This document shows positions 7,971-17,000 of a stretch of DNA of 39,168 nucleotides, piece by piece. Numbering within the stretch: position 1 is the stretch's first letter; every line of letters begins with the position of its first letter. Location of the stretch: contig DDSO01000142.1 of the NCBI GenBank assembly GCA_002343425.1, positions 757 to 39,924 on the forward strand, written 5' to 3'. Under the pieces are notes generated by a model that was not told the origin of the DNA, did not search any database, and saw nothing but the letters and a program-made list of their open reading frames with translations. A program made the translations under genes and the position numbers. This DNA comes from Brevundimonas sp. UBA2388. Lineage in GTDB: Bacteria > Pseudomonadota > Alphaproteobacteria > Caulobacterales > Caulobacteraceae.

Positions 7971-8950
7971 GCGCCCCCCTCTCCATCTGGGTCGTCTCGG
8001 ACGGCCGGATCGGCATGGAGAACCAGGCCCTCGGCCTGGCCGAGGCCGTGCAGCGGCTGACCCCCGCCGCCATCAGCGTGCGCCGCATCCGCTGGCGTCC
8101 GGCCTTCGACAAACTGCCCTCGGCGCTGAAGACGTCGTGGATGCTGGACCTGTCGTCCGATCCGACCGAACCCGCAGCCGGTGAGGAATGGCCCGACCTG
8201 TGGATCGCCACCGGCCGCGCGACACTGCCGATGTCGACGCGGGTGCGCGAGCTGTCAGGCGGCAGAACCTTCGTGGTCCAGACCCAGGACCCGCGCTGGC
8301 GCAACGGCGCCTATGACCTGGTCGTCGCTCCAGCCCATGACCGGGTGGAGGGCGCCAATGTCCTGTCGATCACCGGATCGCCGCACCGGGTGACGGAGGC
8401 GCGACTGGCTGAAGGCGCCGCCGACTTCGCAGACCGGCTGCAGCGCCTGCCCCACCCCCGCATCGCCGCCCTGATTGGCGGACGGTCCCGCGCCTTCGAC
8501 CTGACCGAGGCCCACGCCGCCGACCTCGCCGACCGCATCGCCGGCGCCATCGAAGCCGCCGGCGGCTCGCTGATGCTGACCTTCTCGCGCCGCACGCCCG
8601 AAACGGCCAAGGCCGTCCTGACGGAGCGGCTGAAACCCCTGCCGGGGTGGACCTGGGACGGCGAAGGGCCCAACCCCTATTTCGCCTACCTGCATTTCGC
8701 CGACCACATCCTCGTCACCGAGGACAGCGCCAACATGGCCGCCGAAGCCGCCGCGACGGGCAAGCCCGTGCATATCCTGCCGATGATCCCGCTGAAGCCG
8801 GCGGACAAGTTCGCCCGTCTCCACGGCGATCTGCGCGAACGCGGCGCGGCCCGGCCCTTCGATGGCGTACTGGAAAGCTGGAGCTATGCGCCGCTGGCCG
8901 AGACAGACCGCGCGGCGCGGACTGTTCTGGAGCGGATGACGAAGGGTTAG
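7967..8950 (+). CDS. ELM1 family protein (DUF1022-type, GT-B-like)
   Basis: A 327-residue member of the family named after plant mitochondrial fission protein ELM1; the bacterial members have no established function. Conserved features are VVSDGRIGMENQALGLAEA near the N-terminus, WPDLWIATGRATLP, VQTQDPRW, and near the C-terminus TEDSANMAAEAAATGKPVHI, which resembles the nucleotide-sugar site of GT-B glycosyltransferases. I place the start at GTG 7967 because it overlaps the VOC stop as GTGA and puts the conserved region near the N-terminus; an ATG at 7940 would add nine residues. It is probably a cytosolic or peripheral protein of envelope metabolism, which is an inference from the fold. The stop overlaps the convergent glycine-rich gene by four bases. 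Confidence 0.88.
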   Translation: MSAPLSIWVVSDGRIGMENQALGLAEAVQRLTPAAISVRRIRWRPAFDKLPSALKTSWMLDLSSDPTEPAAGEEWPDLWIATGRATLPMSTRVRELSGGRTFVVQTQDPRWRNGAYDLVVAPAHDRVEGANVLSITGSPHRVTEARLAEGAADFADRLQRLPHPRIAALIGGRSRAFDLTEAHAADLADRIAGAIEAAGGSLMLTFSRRTPETAKAVLTERLKPLPGWTWDGEGPNPYFAYLHFADHILVTEDSANMAAEAAATGKPVHILPMIPLKPADKFARLHGDLRERGAARPFDGVLESWSYAPLAETDRAARTVLERMTKG

Positions 8951-9255
8951 TCGCCGCCCCCGCCGCCGCCATCTCCGCCGCCTGACCCGCCGTCGGAGCC
9001 ACTGTCCGACCCGCCGTCCGGGCTCTTGTCGCGCCCGCCGCTGTCTGAAGCATAGGCCCCGCCACCGCCGCCGTCCGAACCCGACCGGTCGCGCGCCTTG
9101 CTGTTTCGGCTGGCGTCCAGCGCCACGCCGATCGCCAGCCCGACACCGGTTCCCATGCCGATGCCGAGCGCCAGATTGTCCAGGGCGATGCCCATGGCGG
9201 TGCCGACCGCCACCCCGATGGCTATGCCGATGCCCAGAAAGCTGGATTGCGCCAT
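8947..9255 (-). CDS. Glycine-zipper membrane protein with Ser/Asp/Gly low-complexity tail
   Basis: A 102-residue protein of unknown function. The first half (residues 6-47) is a double glycine-zipper: GIGIAIGVAVGTAMGIALD, a short turn, then a second zipper GIGMGTGVGLAIGVALD. It probably forms a membrane hairpin. The second half is a flexible repeat of S, D and G that ends in a run of glycines. The ATG at 9255 follows GGATGAC. The TAA stop overlaps the end of the ELM1 gene. It is divergent from trxB with a 76-base gap that holds two GANTC sites (9278-9282 and 9310-9314). The coding call is supported by the strict zipper periodicity in this frame only. Confidence 0.75.
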   Translation of the reverse strand: MAQSSFLGIGIAIGVAVGTAMGIALDNLALGIGMGTGVGLAIGVALDASRNSKARDRSGSDGGGGGAYASDSGGRDKSPDGGSDSGSDGGSGGGDGGGGGGD

Positions 9256-9331
9256 GTCATCCTCCGATCAGACCTGTGAATCCCGGCGAACCTGCCATCG
9301 CGCCGGACAGAATCAACGCCTAAATAGGGGT

Positions 9332-10342
9332 ATGAGCACTCCCCGAACCGTTCGCGTCGCCATCATCGGCTCCGGCCCCGCCGGCTGGACCGCCGCCATC
9401 TATGCCGCGCGCGCCCTGTTGAACCCGGTCGTCATCGCCGGCCTTCAGCCCGGCGGCCAGCTGACCATCACCACCGATGTCGAGAACTATCCCGGCTTTG
9501 CCGACGTGATCCAGGGCCCCTGGCTGATGGATCAGATGCGCGCCCAGGCCGAGCATGTCGGCACCGAGGTGATCGAGGACATCGTCGTCAAGGCGGACCT
9601 GTCGCAGCGGCCGTTCCGCCTGACGCTGGATTCGGGGACTGAACTGCTGGCCGAAACGGTGATCATCTCGACCGGCGCCCAGGCCAAATGGTTGGGGATC
9701 GAGAGCGAGGCGAAATACCAGGGCTTCGGCGTCTCGGCCTGCGCCACCTGCGACGGCTTCTTCTATCGCGGCAAGGATGTGATCGTGGTCGGCGGGGGCA
9801 ACACCGCAGTCGAGGAGGCGCTGTTCCTGACCAATTTCGCCTCGAAGGTCACGGTCGTCCACCGCCGCGACGAGTTCCGCGCCGAACGCATTCTGCAGGA
9901 CCGGCTGTTCGCGAACCCCAAGGTCGAGGTGGTCTGGAACCACGCCATCGACGAGATCCTCGGCGAGACCAACAGCTTCGGCGGCGTCAATGTCACCGGC
10001 GCACGGCTGAAGAACGTCCAGACGGGCGAGACCCACAACGTCACCGCCGACGGGGTCTTCATCGCCATCGGCCACGCCCCGTCATCGGAACTGTTCGCCG
10101 GCCAGCTGGAGACCAAACAGGGCGGCTATCTGGTGGTGAAGCCGGGCACGGCCGCCACGGCCATCGAGGGCGTCTGGGCCGCCGGCGACGTGACCGACGA
10201 CATCTACCGTCAGGCGGTCACTGCGGCCGGCATGGGATGTATGGCCGCGCTGGAGGCCGTTCGCTTCCTCGCCGAACAGGATCACGCCCGCGCCGGCGAT
10301 CCGATCTCGCGCCAGGAGGCCGAAAAGATTGGCGTCTGGTAG
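9332..10342 (+). CDS. trxB: Thioredoxin-disulfide reductase
   Basis: A 336-residue FAD/NADPH enzyme that reduces thioredoxin. The FAD-binding GSGPAG is at 13-18, the redox-active CATC at 137-140 (SACATCDGFFY), the NADPH-binding GGGNTA at 154-159 with HRRDEFRA after it, and the second FAD contact is AAGDVTDDIYRQAVTAAGMG near the C-terminus. All key residues are present and the length is normal. I chose ATG 9332 because the N-terminus then matches the family and is preceded by AGGGG; an ATG at 9098 in frame is much too far upstream and runs antisense through the glycine-zipper gene. The 3' end is convergent with the response regulator gene after 15 bases. Confidence 0.96.
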   Translation: MSTPRTVRVAIIGSGPAGWTAAIYAARALLNPVVIAGLQPGGQLTITTDVENYPGFADVIQGPWLMDQMRAQAEHVGTEVIEDIVVKADLSQRPFRLTLDSGTELLAETVIISTGAQAKWLGIESEAKYQGFGVSACATCDGFFYRGKDVIVVGGGNTAVEEALFLTNFASKVTVVHRRDEFRAERILQDRLFANPKVEVVWNHAIDEILGETNSFGGVNVTGARLKNVQTGETHNVTADGVFIAIGHAPSSELFAGQLETKQGGYLVVKPGTAATAIEGVWAAGDVTDDIYRQAVTAAGMGCMAALEAVRFLAEQDHARAGDPISRQEAEKIGVW

Positions 10343-10357
10343 GGCGGGCCGGCTTCT

Positions 10358-10765
10358 TCAGTTGAACATCTGAAGGCCGTACGGCACCGGCGATGCGGGT
10401 TCGCCCCGGCGCAGGTGCAGGGCATATTCGACGGCGCCGCGAACGCAGGCTTCGTCGGTCGGTTTGGTCACGACCCCCATGGTTCCCGGAACCCCGTGGC
10501 TGACCATGCCGGGGTTGGCGGTCATGTACAGGACGGTCACGCCGAACCCCTCGCCAAGTTCCTGACCGAGGCCAACGCCGGTGGCGCCGTCGGTCAGATG
10601 GATGTCGACCAGGGCCAGCTCAACGCCGCCGCGCGACGCCAACGCCAGGGCCGTCCGGGCGTCAGGGGCGGTGCCGACGACATCATAGCCCAGATCCTCC
10701 AGCACGAAGCGCAGCTCCATTGCGACCAGGGCTTCGTCTTCGATAATCAGGATACGGGCAGTCAT
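10358..10765 (-). CDS. Single-domain response regulator
   Basis: A 135-residue protein that is only a receiver domain. The acidic pocket is E9/D10 (IIEDEALVAME), the phospho-acceptor is D54 (ALVDIHLTDG), with T82 (YMTAN) and K101 (VVTKP) as the switch residues. No output domain follows, so it probably acts by protein-protein interaction or as a phosphate sink. I use ATG 10765, which begins directly before the domain, although no good ribosome binding site is seen; a TTG at 10825 overlaps the kinase stop as TTGA and would add 20 residues. It lies directly downstream of the HWE kinase on the same strand. Such pairs resemble LovK-LovR of Caulobacter, where the receiver modulates the general stress pathway. 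That analogy is an inference. Confidence 0.9.
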   Translation of the reverse strand: MTARILIIEDEALVAMELRFVLEDLGYDVVGTAPDARTALALASRGGVELALVDIHLTDGATGVGLGQELGEGFGVTVLYMTANPGMVSHGVPGTMGVVTKPTDEACVRGAVEYALHLRRGEPASPVPYGLQMFN

Positions 10766-10821
10766 AAGGTTTTGTTTCACTACGGAGTTACGCCACTTCA
10801 ACGCAGCGACGGGGTGGCGGT

Positions 10822-12408
10822 TCAAGCCAATTGTCGAGCGGCGCGGCGAGGCGCGAGGGCCGTGGCCGGCACATCGGCGACGACGATGAGCCCTTCGGCA
10901 GCCCAGGTCTGCTCCAGGTCCCCGCCCAGCTGCCCCTCGACCGACAAGGCCAGCAGTGATGAACCGAAGCCGGCGGCGACGGGCCTGCCCCTCACCCGGG
11001 GACCATCCCGCTCCTGCCAGGTCATGACATAGCGGTCGCCCTGCCGCCGGGTCGTCAGCATGACCCGTCCCTCCGGGGCGGACAGGGCACCGTATTTGGC
11101 GGCGTTTGTGGCCAGCTCATGAAACAGAAGCGCAACCGGGGTCGCGGCCTGATCGTCGAAATCCGCGTCATCCCCGCTGACGATCACGCGCGGTTCGCCC
11201 GCCTCGTCGTCATAGGGCAGGAACAGGTCGCGCAGAAAGGCATGCAGGGTCGTGCCGTCGAGACTGGGCCGGCTGGATTCCGTGTGCGGCCGCACGAACT
11301 CATGAGCCCGGGCCAGGGCTGAAATCCGGGTCCGGGCGGCCCTGGCGAAGCCCTTGGCCTCGGGATACTGCCGCGCCGACAGGGCCAGCAGGGCAGAGAT
11401 CACGGCGAAGATGTTCTTGATCCGGTGACTCAGCTCCTGGCTCAGCAGCGCCTTGGCCTGCTCCAGTCGCTTCATCTCGGCGATATCCGTCCCGGTCCCG
11501 AACCAGCGGGTCACGGCGCCCGACGCATCGCGGATCGGCATGGCGCGGCTCAGGGTCCATGCATAGGAACCCGTGTGGTGCAGCAGTCGGTACTCCACCT
11601 CATAAGGTTCGCCCGTGGACAGCGAAGCCCGCCATGCGGTCCGCGCCCGCTCCTGATCCTCCGGATGGATCATCTCGCCCCAGGCGTCGCCCAGGGCCGA
11701 GCCTTCGGCGGCGCCGGTGAAGGTGTACCAGCGGGCGTTATAGTAGTCATGATGGCCGTCCGGCCGCGAGGACCAGACCATCTGCGGCATGCTGTCGGCG
11801 ATGGCCTGGAAGCGGGCATCACTCTCGGCCAGTTTCTCGGTCACCAGACGCGCGGCCTCGACGGCGGCGGTGGCGGCCTCGTCGCTGCGGCGACGCTCGC
11901 GCAGGGCGCGACGGCGCTCCAGCAGCGCCATGACCTGCCGGGCCAGTACGTCCATCGTCATCAGCTGGGTCGCATCCAGCCCTTGCGGCCGCGGTCGGGT
12001 GTCGAAGACGCACAAGGCGCCCAAGGCCAGACCCTGATCATCGATCAGCGGCGCGCCGGCATAGAAGCGCAAGGCCGACGGCCCGGTCACCAGCGGATGG
12101 TCAGCGAACAGGGGGTCCTGCGCCGCATCGAACACCTGGGTGACGCCCGGCCGTCCCATCGCATGTTTGCAGAACGCGCTGGCCCGGCCGATCGCGGCGA
12201 TATCTACATCGTCCCGGGCCTTGAACCACTGCCGGTCGCCCACCGCGAGGCTGACCATGCCGATCGGCGCATCGCAGATACGCGCTGCCAGAAGCATCAC
12301 ATCGTCGAAGGCCTGTTCGGGGTCGGTGTCGAGGATGTCGAAGGATCGCAGGACACGGAGACGCTCGGCTTCAATTGCGTCGGGGTCGCTGGCAATCGGA
12401 TTGGTCAA
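10822..12408 (-). CDS. GAF-PAS HWE-family sensor histidine kinase
   Basis: A 528-residue soluble kinase. Order of domains: GAF (about 15-165, LRSFDILDTDPEQAFDD to LGALCVFD), a short coiled linker (165-195), PAS_3-type PAS (about 200-312, MVWSSRPDG to FGTGTDIAEMK), then the HWE kinase core with phospho-acceptor H328 (ELSHRIKNIF), the H-box of the ATPase domain FHELATNAAKYGAL (429-442) and the diagnostic W-x-E in TWQERDGP (W464, E466). No membrane segment is seen. I place the start at TTG 12408 because GGAAGG lies six bases upstream; longer in-frame starts give an N-terminus of poor quality. HWE kinases often feed the PhyR/NepR/EcfG general stress pathway in alphaproteobacteria. It is followed by a receiver gene and preceded by a cell wall hydrolase gene. 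Confidence 0.93.
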   Translation of the reverse strand: MTNPIASDPDAIEAERLRVLRSFDILDTDPEQAFDDVMLLAARICDAPIGMVSLAVGDRQWFKARDDVDIAAIGRASAFCKHAMGRPGVTQVFDAAQDPLFADHPLVTGPSALRFYAGAPLIDDQGLALGALCVFDTRPRPQGLDATQLMTMDVLARQVMALLERRRALRERRRSDEAATAAVEAARLVTEKLAESDARFQAIADSMPQMVWSSRPDGHHDYYNARWYTFTGAAEGSALGDAWGEMIHPEDQERARTAWRASLSTGEPYEVEYRLLHHTGSYAWTLSRAMPIRDASGAVTRWFGTGTDIAEMKRLEQAKALLSQELSHRIKNIFAVISALLALSARQYPEAKGFARAARTRISALARAHEFVRPHTESSRPSLDGTTLHAFLRDLFLPYDDEAGEPRVIVSGDDADFDDQAATPVALLFHELATNAAKYGALSAPEGRVMLTTRRQGDRYVMTWQERDGPRVRGRPVAAGFGSSLLALSVEGQLGGDLEQTWAAEGLIVVADVPATALAPRRAARQLA

Positions 12409-12571
12409 GCGGCGCCTTCCGGTGAGCGCCAATGCGCTGGGGTGTCGGGTCGAATTGCGGATCGGCGTCAGTCGAGGCGCGCGCCGTCCCCGGTCCGGGC
12501 AGCGACTGTGCTTGTCCTGCAAGTCCGGCAAGGAATGCCCTGGCTGAGATTCCGTTGCGGGCCCGTCGCGA

Positions 12572-13762
12572 TCAGGAGACGGGGCGACCCACTTCCTCGA
12601 CCTCCATCACCGTCACCCCCGGTGGCGGCGCGCGCATCGGCTCGTCCGGCGCAGACGGGGGGGCCTCGAAGGCTGCGAGGCGCTGGTTGATGGCGGCGAT
12701 CTCCGCGGGAGTCGCCTGGCGCCGGCCGCCCAGGGAGGCGACGCCGACAACGCGGGTCTGACCGTCGATCTCGACCGTGCGCATGACGCTCTCGCCATTG
12801 GCGGCGGCTTCGCCCATGGCCAGTTCGGCCTCGGTCGCGGAAACCAGCTGGATGCGCGGACGCGAGAAGCGCGCCTCGTCGATCAGGGGCTCACGGCCGG
12901 CATAGGGCTGCCGGAAGGCCGCCGGCTCTCCATAGACTCCCTTCCAGCGATAGAAGATGTGCGCGCCGATCTGGGTCAGCTTGTTCAGTGTCGGCGCCCA
13001 CCAGGGGTGGACGTAGTCGGCGTGATAGTGGGTCGCGGTGCCGACGCGGGCCGCGACATGGCCGGCCAGCGCCCGCTCGGCAACGACCTTGGCCCGGTTC
13101 CAGGCCCAGGCGACCGGCGCCTGCGCCAGAGCGCCATCGCAGGTGAAGCTGAACTGGCAGCCGGTGGTGCGCTCGGCGCCCTCGAAGACCACGCCGCAGA
13201 TGCTGTTGGCGTAGTTTGGGTCGCGCACCCGGTTCAGGATGACCTGGGCCACGGCCTCCTGGCCCTCGGTCGGCTCAAGGGCGGCCTCGTAATAGATGCC
13301 CTGGGTCAGACAGCGCATGGCCCGGCGGCGATCTTCCGCCGTCGCAGGCTTGAAGACGAAGGGAGCGGCGACGCGCAGGAACTGGGAAGCGTCCGGCGTC
13401 GCGGCGTTCAGCTTCATCGCGTCCAGACCCGTGGCGCCGAAGTCCAGCGTGGGGCGGCCTGCGAGGGTGAGGTTCTCCCAGCCGGGCGTCAGGCCATACA
13501 GGGCCGCGCGGCGTTCGCCGGGATCATGGCGCAGGGCGATGGCCAGCTGGGACGGATCCATGCGACCGGTGATGGCGGCGAAGCCGCGGGCGCTGAGGTC
13601 GCCGCCGGTGAGGGTGCGGATGGTCTCGGCGCGACGGTCGATCTCGGGACGCGGCGTCGAGCTGGCGGCCATGGCGACGCCGAAGGCGGCCAGCACCACG
13701 GGTGCGGCGGCCAGCAGCCGACGCATCCTCTTCAGCTTCGCGGTCCAGTCGATCCTGGCCAA
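12572..13762 (-). CDS. SleB-type cell wall hydrolase (Hydrolase_2), paralogue 1
   Basis: A 396-residue exported or membrane-anchored protein with a hydrophobic N-terminal segment (about 16-34). The SleB/CwlJ-like hydrolase domain spans about 148-275: CLTQGIYYEAALEP with the likely catalytic glutamate E159, VILNRVRDPNYANSICGVVF, and CQFSFTCDG. It probably cuts peptidoglycan glycan strands during growth, as SleB does in spores; the exact bond is unknown. The C-terminal third is unannotated and ends in a Pro-rich tail. The start is uncertain: TTG 13762 has GGGAG at good distance, TTG 13777 and ATG 13726 are alternatives, the last giving a classical signal peptide. It lies 163 bases upstream of the HWE kinase on the same strand and is related to the hydrolase at 19277. 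Confidence 0.88.
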   Translation of the reverse strand: MARIDWTAKLKRMRRLLAAAPVVLAAFGVAMAASSTPRPEIDRRAETIRTLTGGDLSARGFAAITGRMDPSQLAIALRHDPGERRAALYGLTPGWENLTLAGRPTLDFGATGLDAMKLNAATPDASQFLRVAAPFVFKPATAEDRRRAMRCLTQGIYYEAALEPTEGQEAVAQVILNRVRDPNYANSICGVVFEGAERTTGCQFSFTCDGALAQAPVAWAWNRAKVVAERALAGHVAARVGTATHYHADYVHPWWAPTLNKLTQIGAHIFYRWKGVYGEPAAFRQPYAGREPLIDEARFSRPRIQLVSATEAELAMGEAAANGESVMRTVEIDGQTRVVGVASLGGRRQATPAEIAAINQRLAAFEAPPSAPDEPMRAPPPGVTVMEVEEVGRPVS

Positions 13763-13958
13763 ATAGTCAGCTCCCAAGCCGGGACGGCGCCCGACGATCG
13801 TGCAGATTGCGCGCCAAGCGGGGCGCTTTTCAGGCGGAAAAGCCCGGTTCGGTCAAGACTCAACGCTTTCGTGGTGTGAAAGCCCCCGTCCTTTTGGCAC
13901 TTTCAGCCGTCGCCGACGAATCGATGGTCGGGGCCTGGCCACAATCGCTGTACTTGCC

Positions 13959-13983
13959 GGAACTCAAGCCGATCCAATACGTT
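13959..13983 (+). promoter_or_regulatory. EcfG-type general stress promoter for the hybrid kinase
   Basis: GGAAC at 13959-13963 and CGTT at 13980-13983 are separated by 16 bases, an exact match to the promoter recognised by the alphaproteobacterial general stress sigma factor (SigT in Caulobacter, EcfG elsewhere). The expected transcript would start near 13990, about 25 bases before the ATG at 14016, with GTGGGGG as ribosome binding site. The rest of the 253-base divergent gap (13763-14015) holds GANTC sites at 13857 and 13918 and a small hairpin at 13825-13843 (GCTTTTC/GAAAAGC). Confidence 0.78.
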
Positions 13984-14015
13984 CGCTGTGATCGCGTGCG
14001 CGCGAGTGGGGGTCT

Positions 14016-17000
14016 ATGAGCGCGTTGGGGCATTTCGTTCGGATGTTCAACATTGGCGCCGCCGTGACCCGGCTGGCGCGGGTGAAATCGCGTCCGTGGT
14101 GGGTGTCCGTGCTCGTCGGGATAGCCGCGGCAGCCGTCATGCTGGCCGTTCGCGCCAACCTCGGCTTCTTCTACGGCAATGTGACCGGCTTCATGATCCT
14201 GCTGCCTGCGGTGATCATCGCCTCATTGGCGGCGGGCCGTCTCGCAGGACTGACAGCCACGGCATCATGTCTGTTGGGGGGTTGGCTGGTCGTCGGCTTC
14301 AGCGCCGTCGGAGCCGGGATGGCGGACCGGCTCGGGCTCGTGGCGACGGTCAATTTCATCATCGTCGGCCTGTTCATTACGGCAGTCGCCTCGGCCCTGC
14401 GGGACATGGTCGGTGCGCTCGACGCTTCGCTGGAGGCCCTCCAGACCTCCAGGGCCCGTATCGACGATCGCGAACACCAGCTGCGCCTGATCAGCGAATA
14501 TGCCCCGGTGATGCTCTGGATGAGCGACGCGACGGGAAAATGCATACATCTCAACGCCGCCCAGCGTGAGTTCAGGGCCGCCCCCGAATCCCTGGAGGGT
14601 TTCGACTTCGTCGCTACGATCCACCCCGAAGACGCCGAGCGCGTGCTTGCGGCGACGGCTGAGGCCGGTCAGCGTCAGGCGCCGTTCGAAATCGAGGGCC
14701 GATACCTTCGCCACGACGGCCAATGGCGCGTGCTTCACACCGACGCCCATCCCCGGCTCGAACCCGATGGCTCGTACGGCGGAATGATCGGGGTCAATGT
14801 CGACGTCACGGAAGCCCGCGCAGCCGAGGCGGCGCTGCGTGAGAGCGAGACCCGGTTCCGCCTGATGGCCGACACCGCACCCTCGCCCGTCTGGATGACG
14901 AACGCCGACGCCAAGGTCGAGTTCGTCAACGCGGCCCTCGTCGAGTTCTACGGCCAGCCCGCCGAACGCATCCTCGGCGACGTCTGGAAGGCCGCGATTC
15001 ATCCCGACGATCGGGCGAGCGTTGAGGCCGCCATGGCGGCCGCCCGTCCCGAACGCCGGCCATATGGGTTCGAGGCGCGATTCCAGCGCGGCGACGGCGC
15101 CTGGCGCTGGATGCGGATATCAGTCAATCCGCGCTTCGCCGGAGACGGCGCCTTCCTCGGCTACGTCGGCATGTCGTTCGACACCACCGAGACCCGGGAG
15201 GCGCTCGATGCCCTTGAGCGACAGGAGCGGCGACAGTCCTTCCTTCTCGGCCTGACGGACCGGCTGCGGGACCTGACCTCGTCCGAGGATGTCATCCTCG
15301 AGGTGGAGCGGGCCCTCGGTGTGGAGCTTGGCGCTGACCGCGTCGGCTACGGCGAAGTCGATCAGGAACGCGGCCTCGTCTTCATGACCCGCGACTGGAC
15401 TGCGGGCGTGGTCAGCGCCCATGGGCAGTTCAGCCTCGAGGATCTCGGCGCGGACCTGATCACCGACCTGGCCGAGGGGCGCGTGGTCCACATCTCCGAT
15501 GTGCAGCAGGACCCACGCACCCGCAATGCGCTGGATGTCCTGGCGCGGCTGGAAACGCGGGCCCTGATGCGTGCGCCGGTGATACGGAGCGGCGGCCTTC
15601 GCGCCTTTCTCTACGCCCATCACTCGACGGTCCGCCAATGGACCGAGGCGGAGACCGCCTTGCTGCAGGATGTGGCCCTGCGCACCTGGACCGAAATCGA
15701 GCGCACGCGCGCCGAGGCCGAAGTGCGCGAGAGCGAGGAGCGCTTCCGCGCCATAGCCGACACCGCCCCCGTCCTGATCTGGGTGACCCATCAGGACCGC
15801 ACCCGCGCCTTCGTCAACCAGGCCTATGTCGCCTACAACGGCGGAACCTATGAAGAGGCGCGGCTGGCCGACTGGCGCGCGGTCATCCATCCGGACGATC
15901 ATGAGCGCGTCATCCAGGAGTCGCTCGCCGGCGAGGCCTCGGGTCAGCCCTTCTCCATGGAGGCCCGCTACCTGCGGCACGACGGCGAATACCGCTGGCT
16001 CAAGTCGTTCTCCCGCCCCCGGCTGGGCGGAGACAACGAGGTGATCGGCTTCGTCGGCGTGGCCTTCGATGTAACCGACATCCGGGAGACGGCCGCCAAT
16101 CTGGTCGCCGCCGCGGCCGAGCGCGACGCCATCCTCGGCCAACTGGCCGAAGGCGTCATCGTGACCGATCCGGATGGTTTGATCACCTTCGTCAATGATG
16201 CAGCGGTCAGGCTGCACGGTGTCGACCGCCTGGATGTCGGCCCCGCAGACTACTCCAACGCCTATCATCTGTTCACCGAGGACGGTCATCCCTACCCGCC
16301 GCACGAACTGCCGCTGGCGCGGGCCGTGAAGAAGGGCGAGTCGATCCTGAACGCACGTTGGCGCATCCGTCGGCCGGACGGGACCGAAGTGCTCGCCGTC
16401 GGCAACGCCCGGCCCGTGTATAATCCGGACGGCAGCCGGATCGGGGCGGTGCTGACTCTGCGGGACGAGACCGCGCGGGTCGAGGCGGAAAACCGGCTGG
16501 CGGAGTCCGAGACCCGCTTCCGCACGATCGCCAACAGCGCGCCCGTCCAGATCTGGATGACGGACGACAAGGGCGACCTCGCCTTCGCCAACCGGAGCTA
16601 CAAGGCTTTCTTCGAGGTCGGCGACGACGCGTTGGCGTCGAGTTGGCGCGGGACGGTCGAGACGCTTGAGCTGGAAGAGGAACATGAGGCCTTCGTGCGC
16701 GCCGTTGAGGCAAGGACGCGCCACCAGAGAACCATGCGCCTGCAGCATCCCCGGCTGGGCGCGCGGTGGCTTCGCTGCGAGGGTATTCCCCGCTTCGACG
16801 CCACCGGCGCCTTCCAGGGCTATGTCGGCGCCAATCTGGACGTCACCGACGCCAAGCGCGCCGAAGAGGATCTGAAGCGGATCAACGAACTGCTCGAGGA
16901 GCGCGTCGGCGAAGCCTTGGCGGAGAAGGCCAAGGCCGAAGCCGATCTGATGCACGCCCAGCGGATGGAGGCGGTCGGCCGCCTGACCGGAGGCGTGGCG

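Noticed and set aside
8950..9090. Repetitive G/C-rich tract that looks like a tandem repeat
   Set aside because: It encodes the Ser/Asp/Gly tail of the glycine-zipper protein and has no regular DNA repeat unit.
13825..13862. Hairpin GCTTTTC/GAAAAGC and a GGGGC-N16-CGTT pair as an EcfG promoter for SleB paralogue 1
   Set aside because: The -35 element has two mismatches to GGAAC; the hairpin is short and without context.
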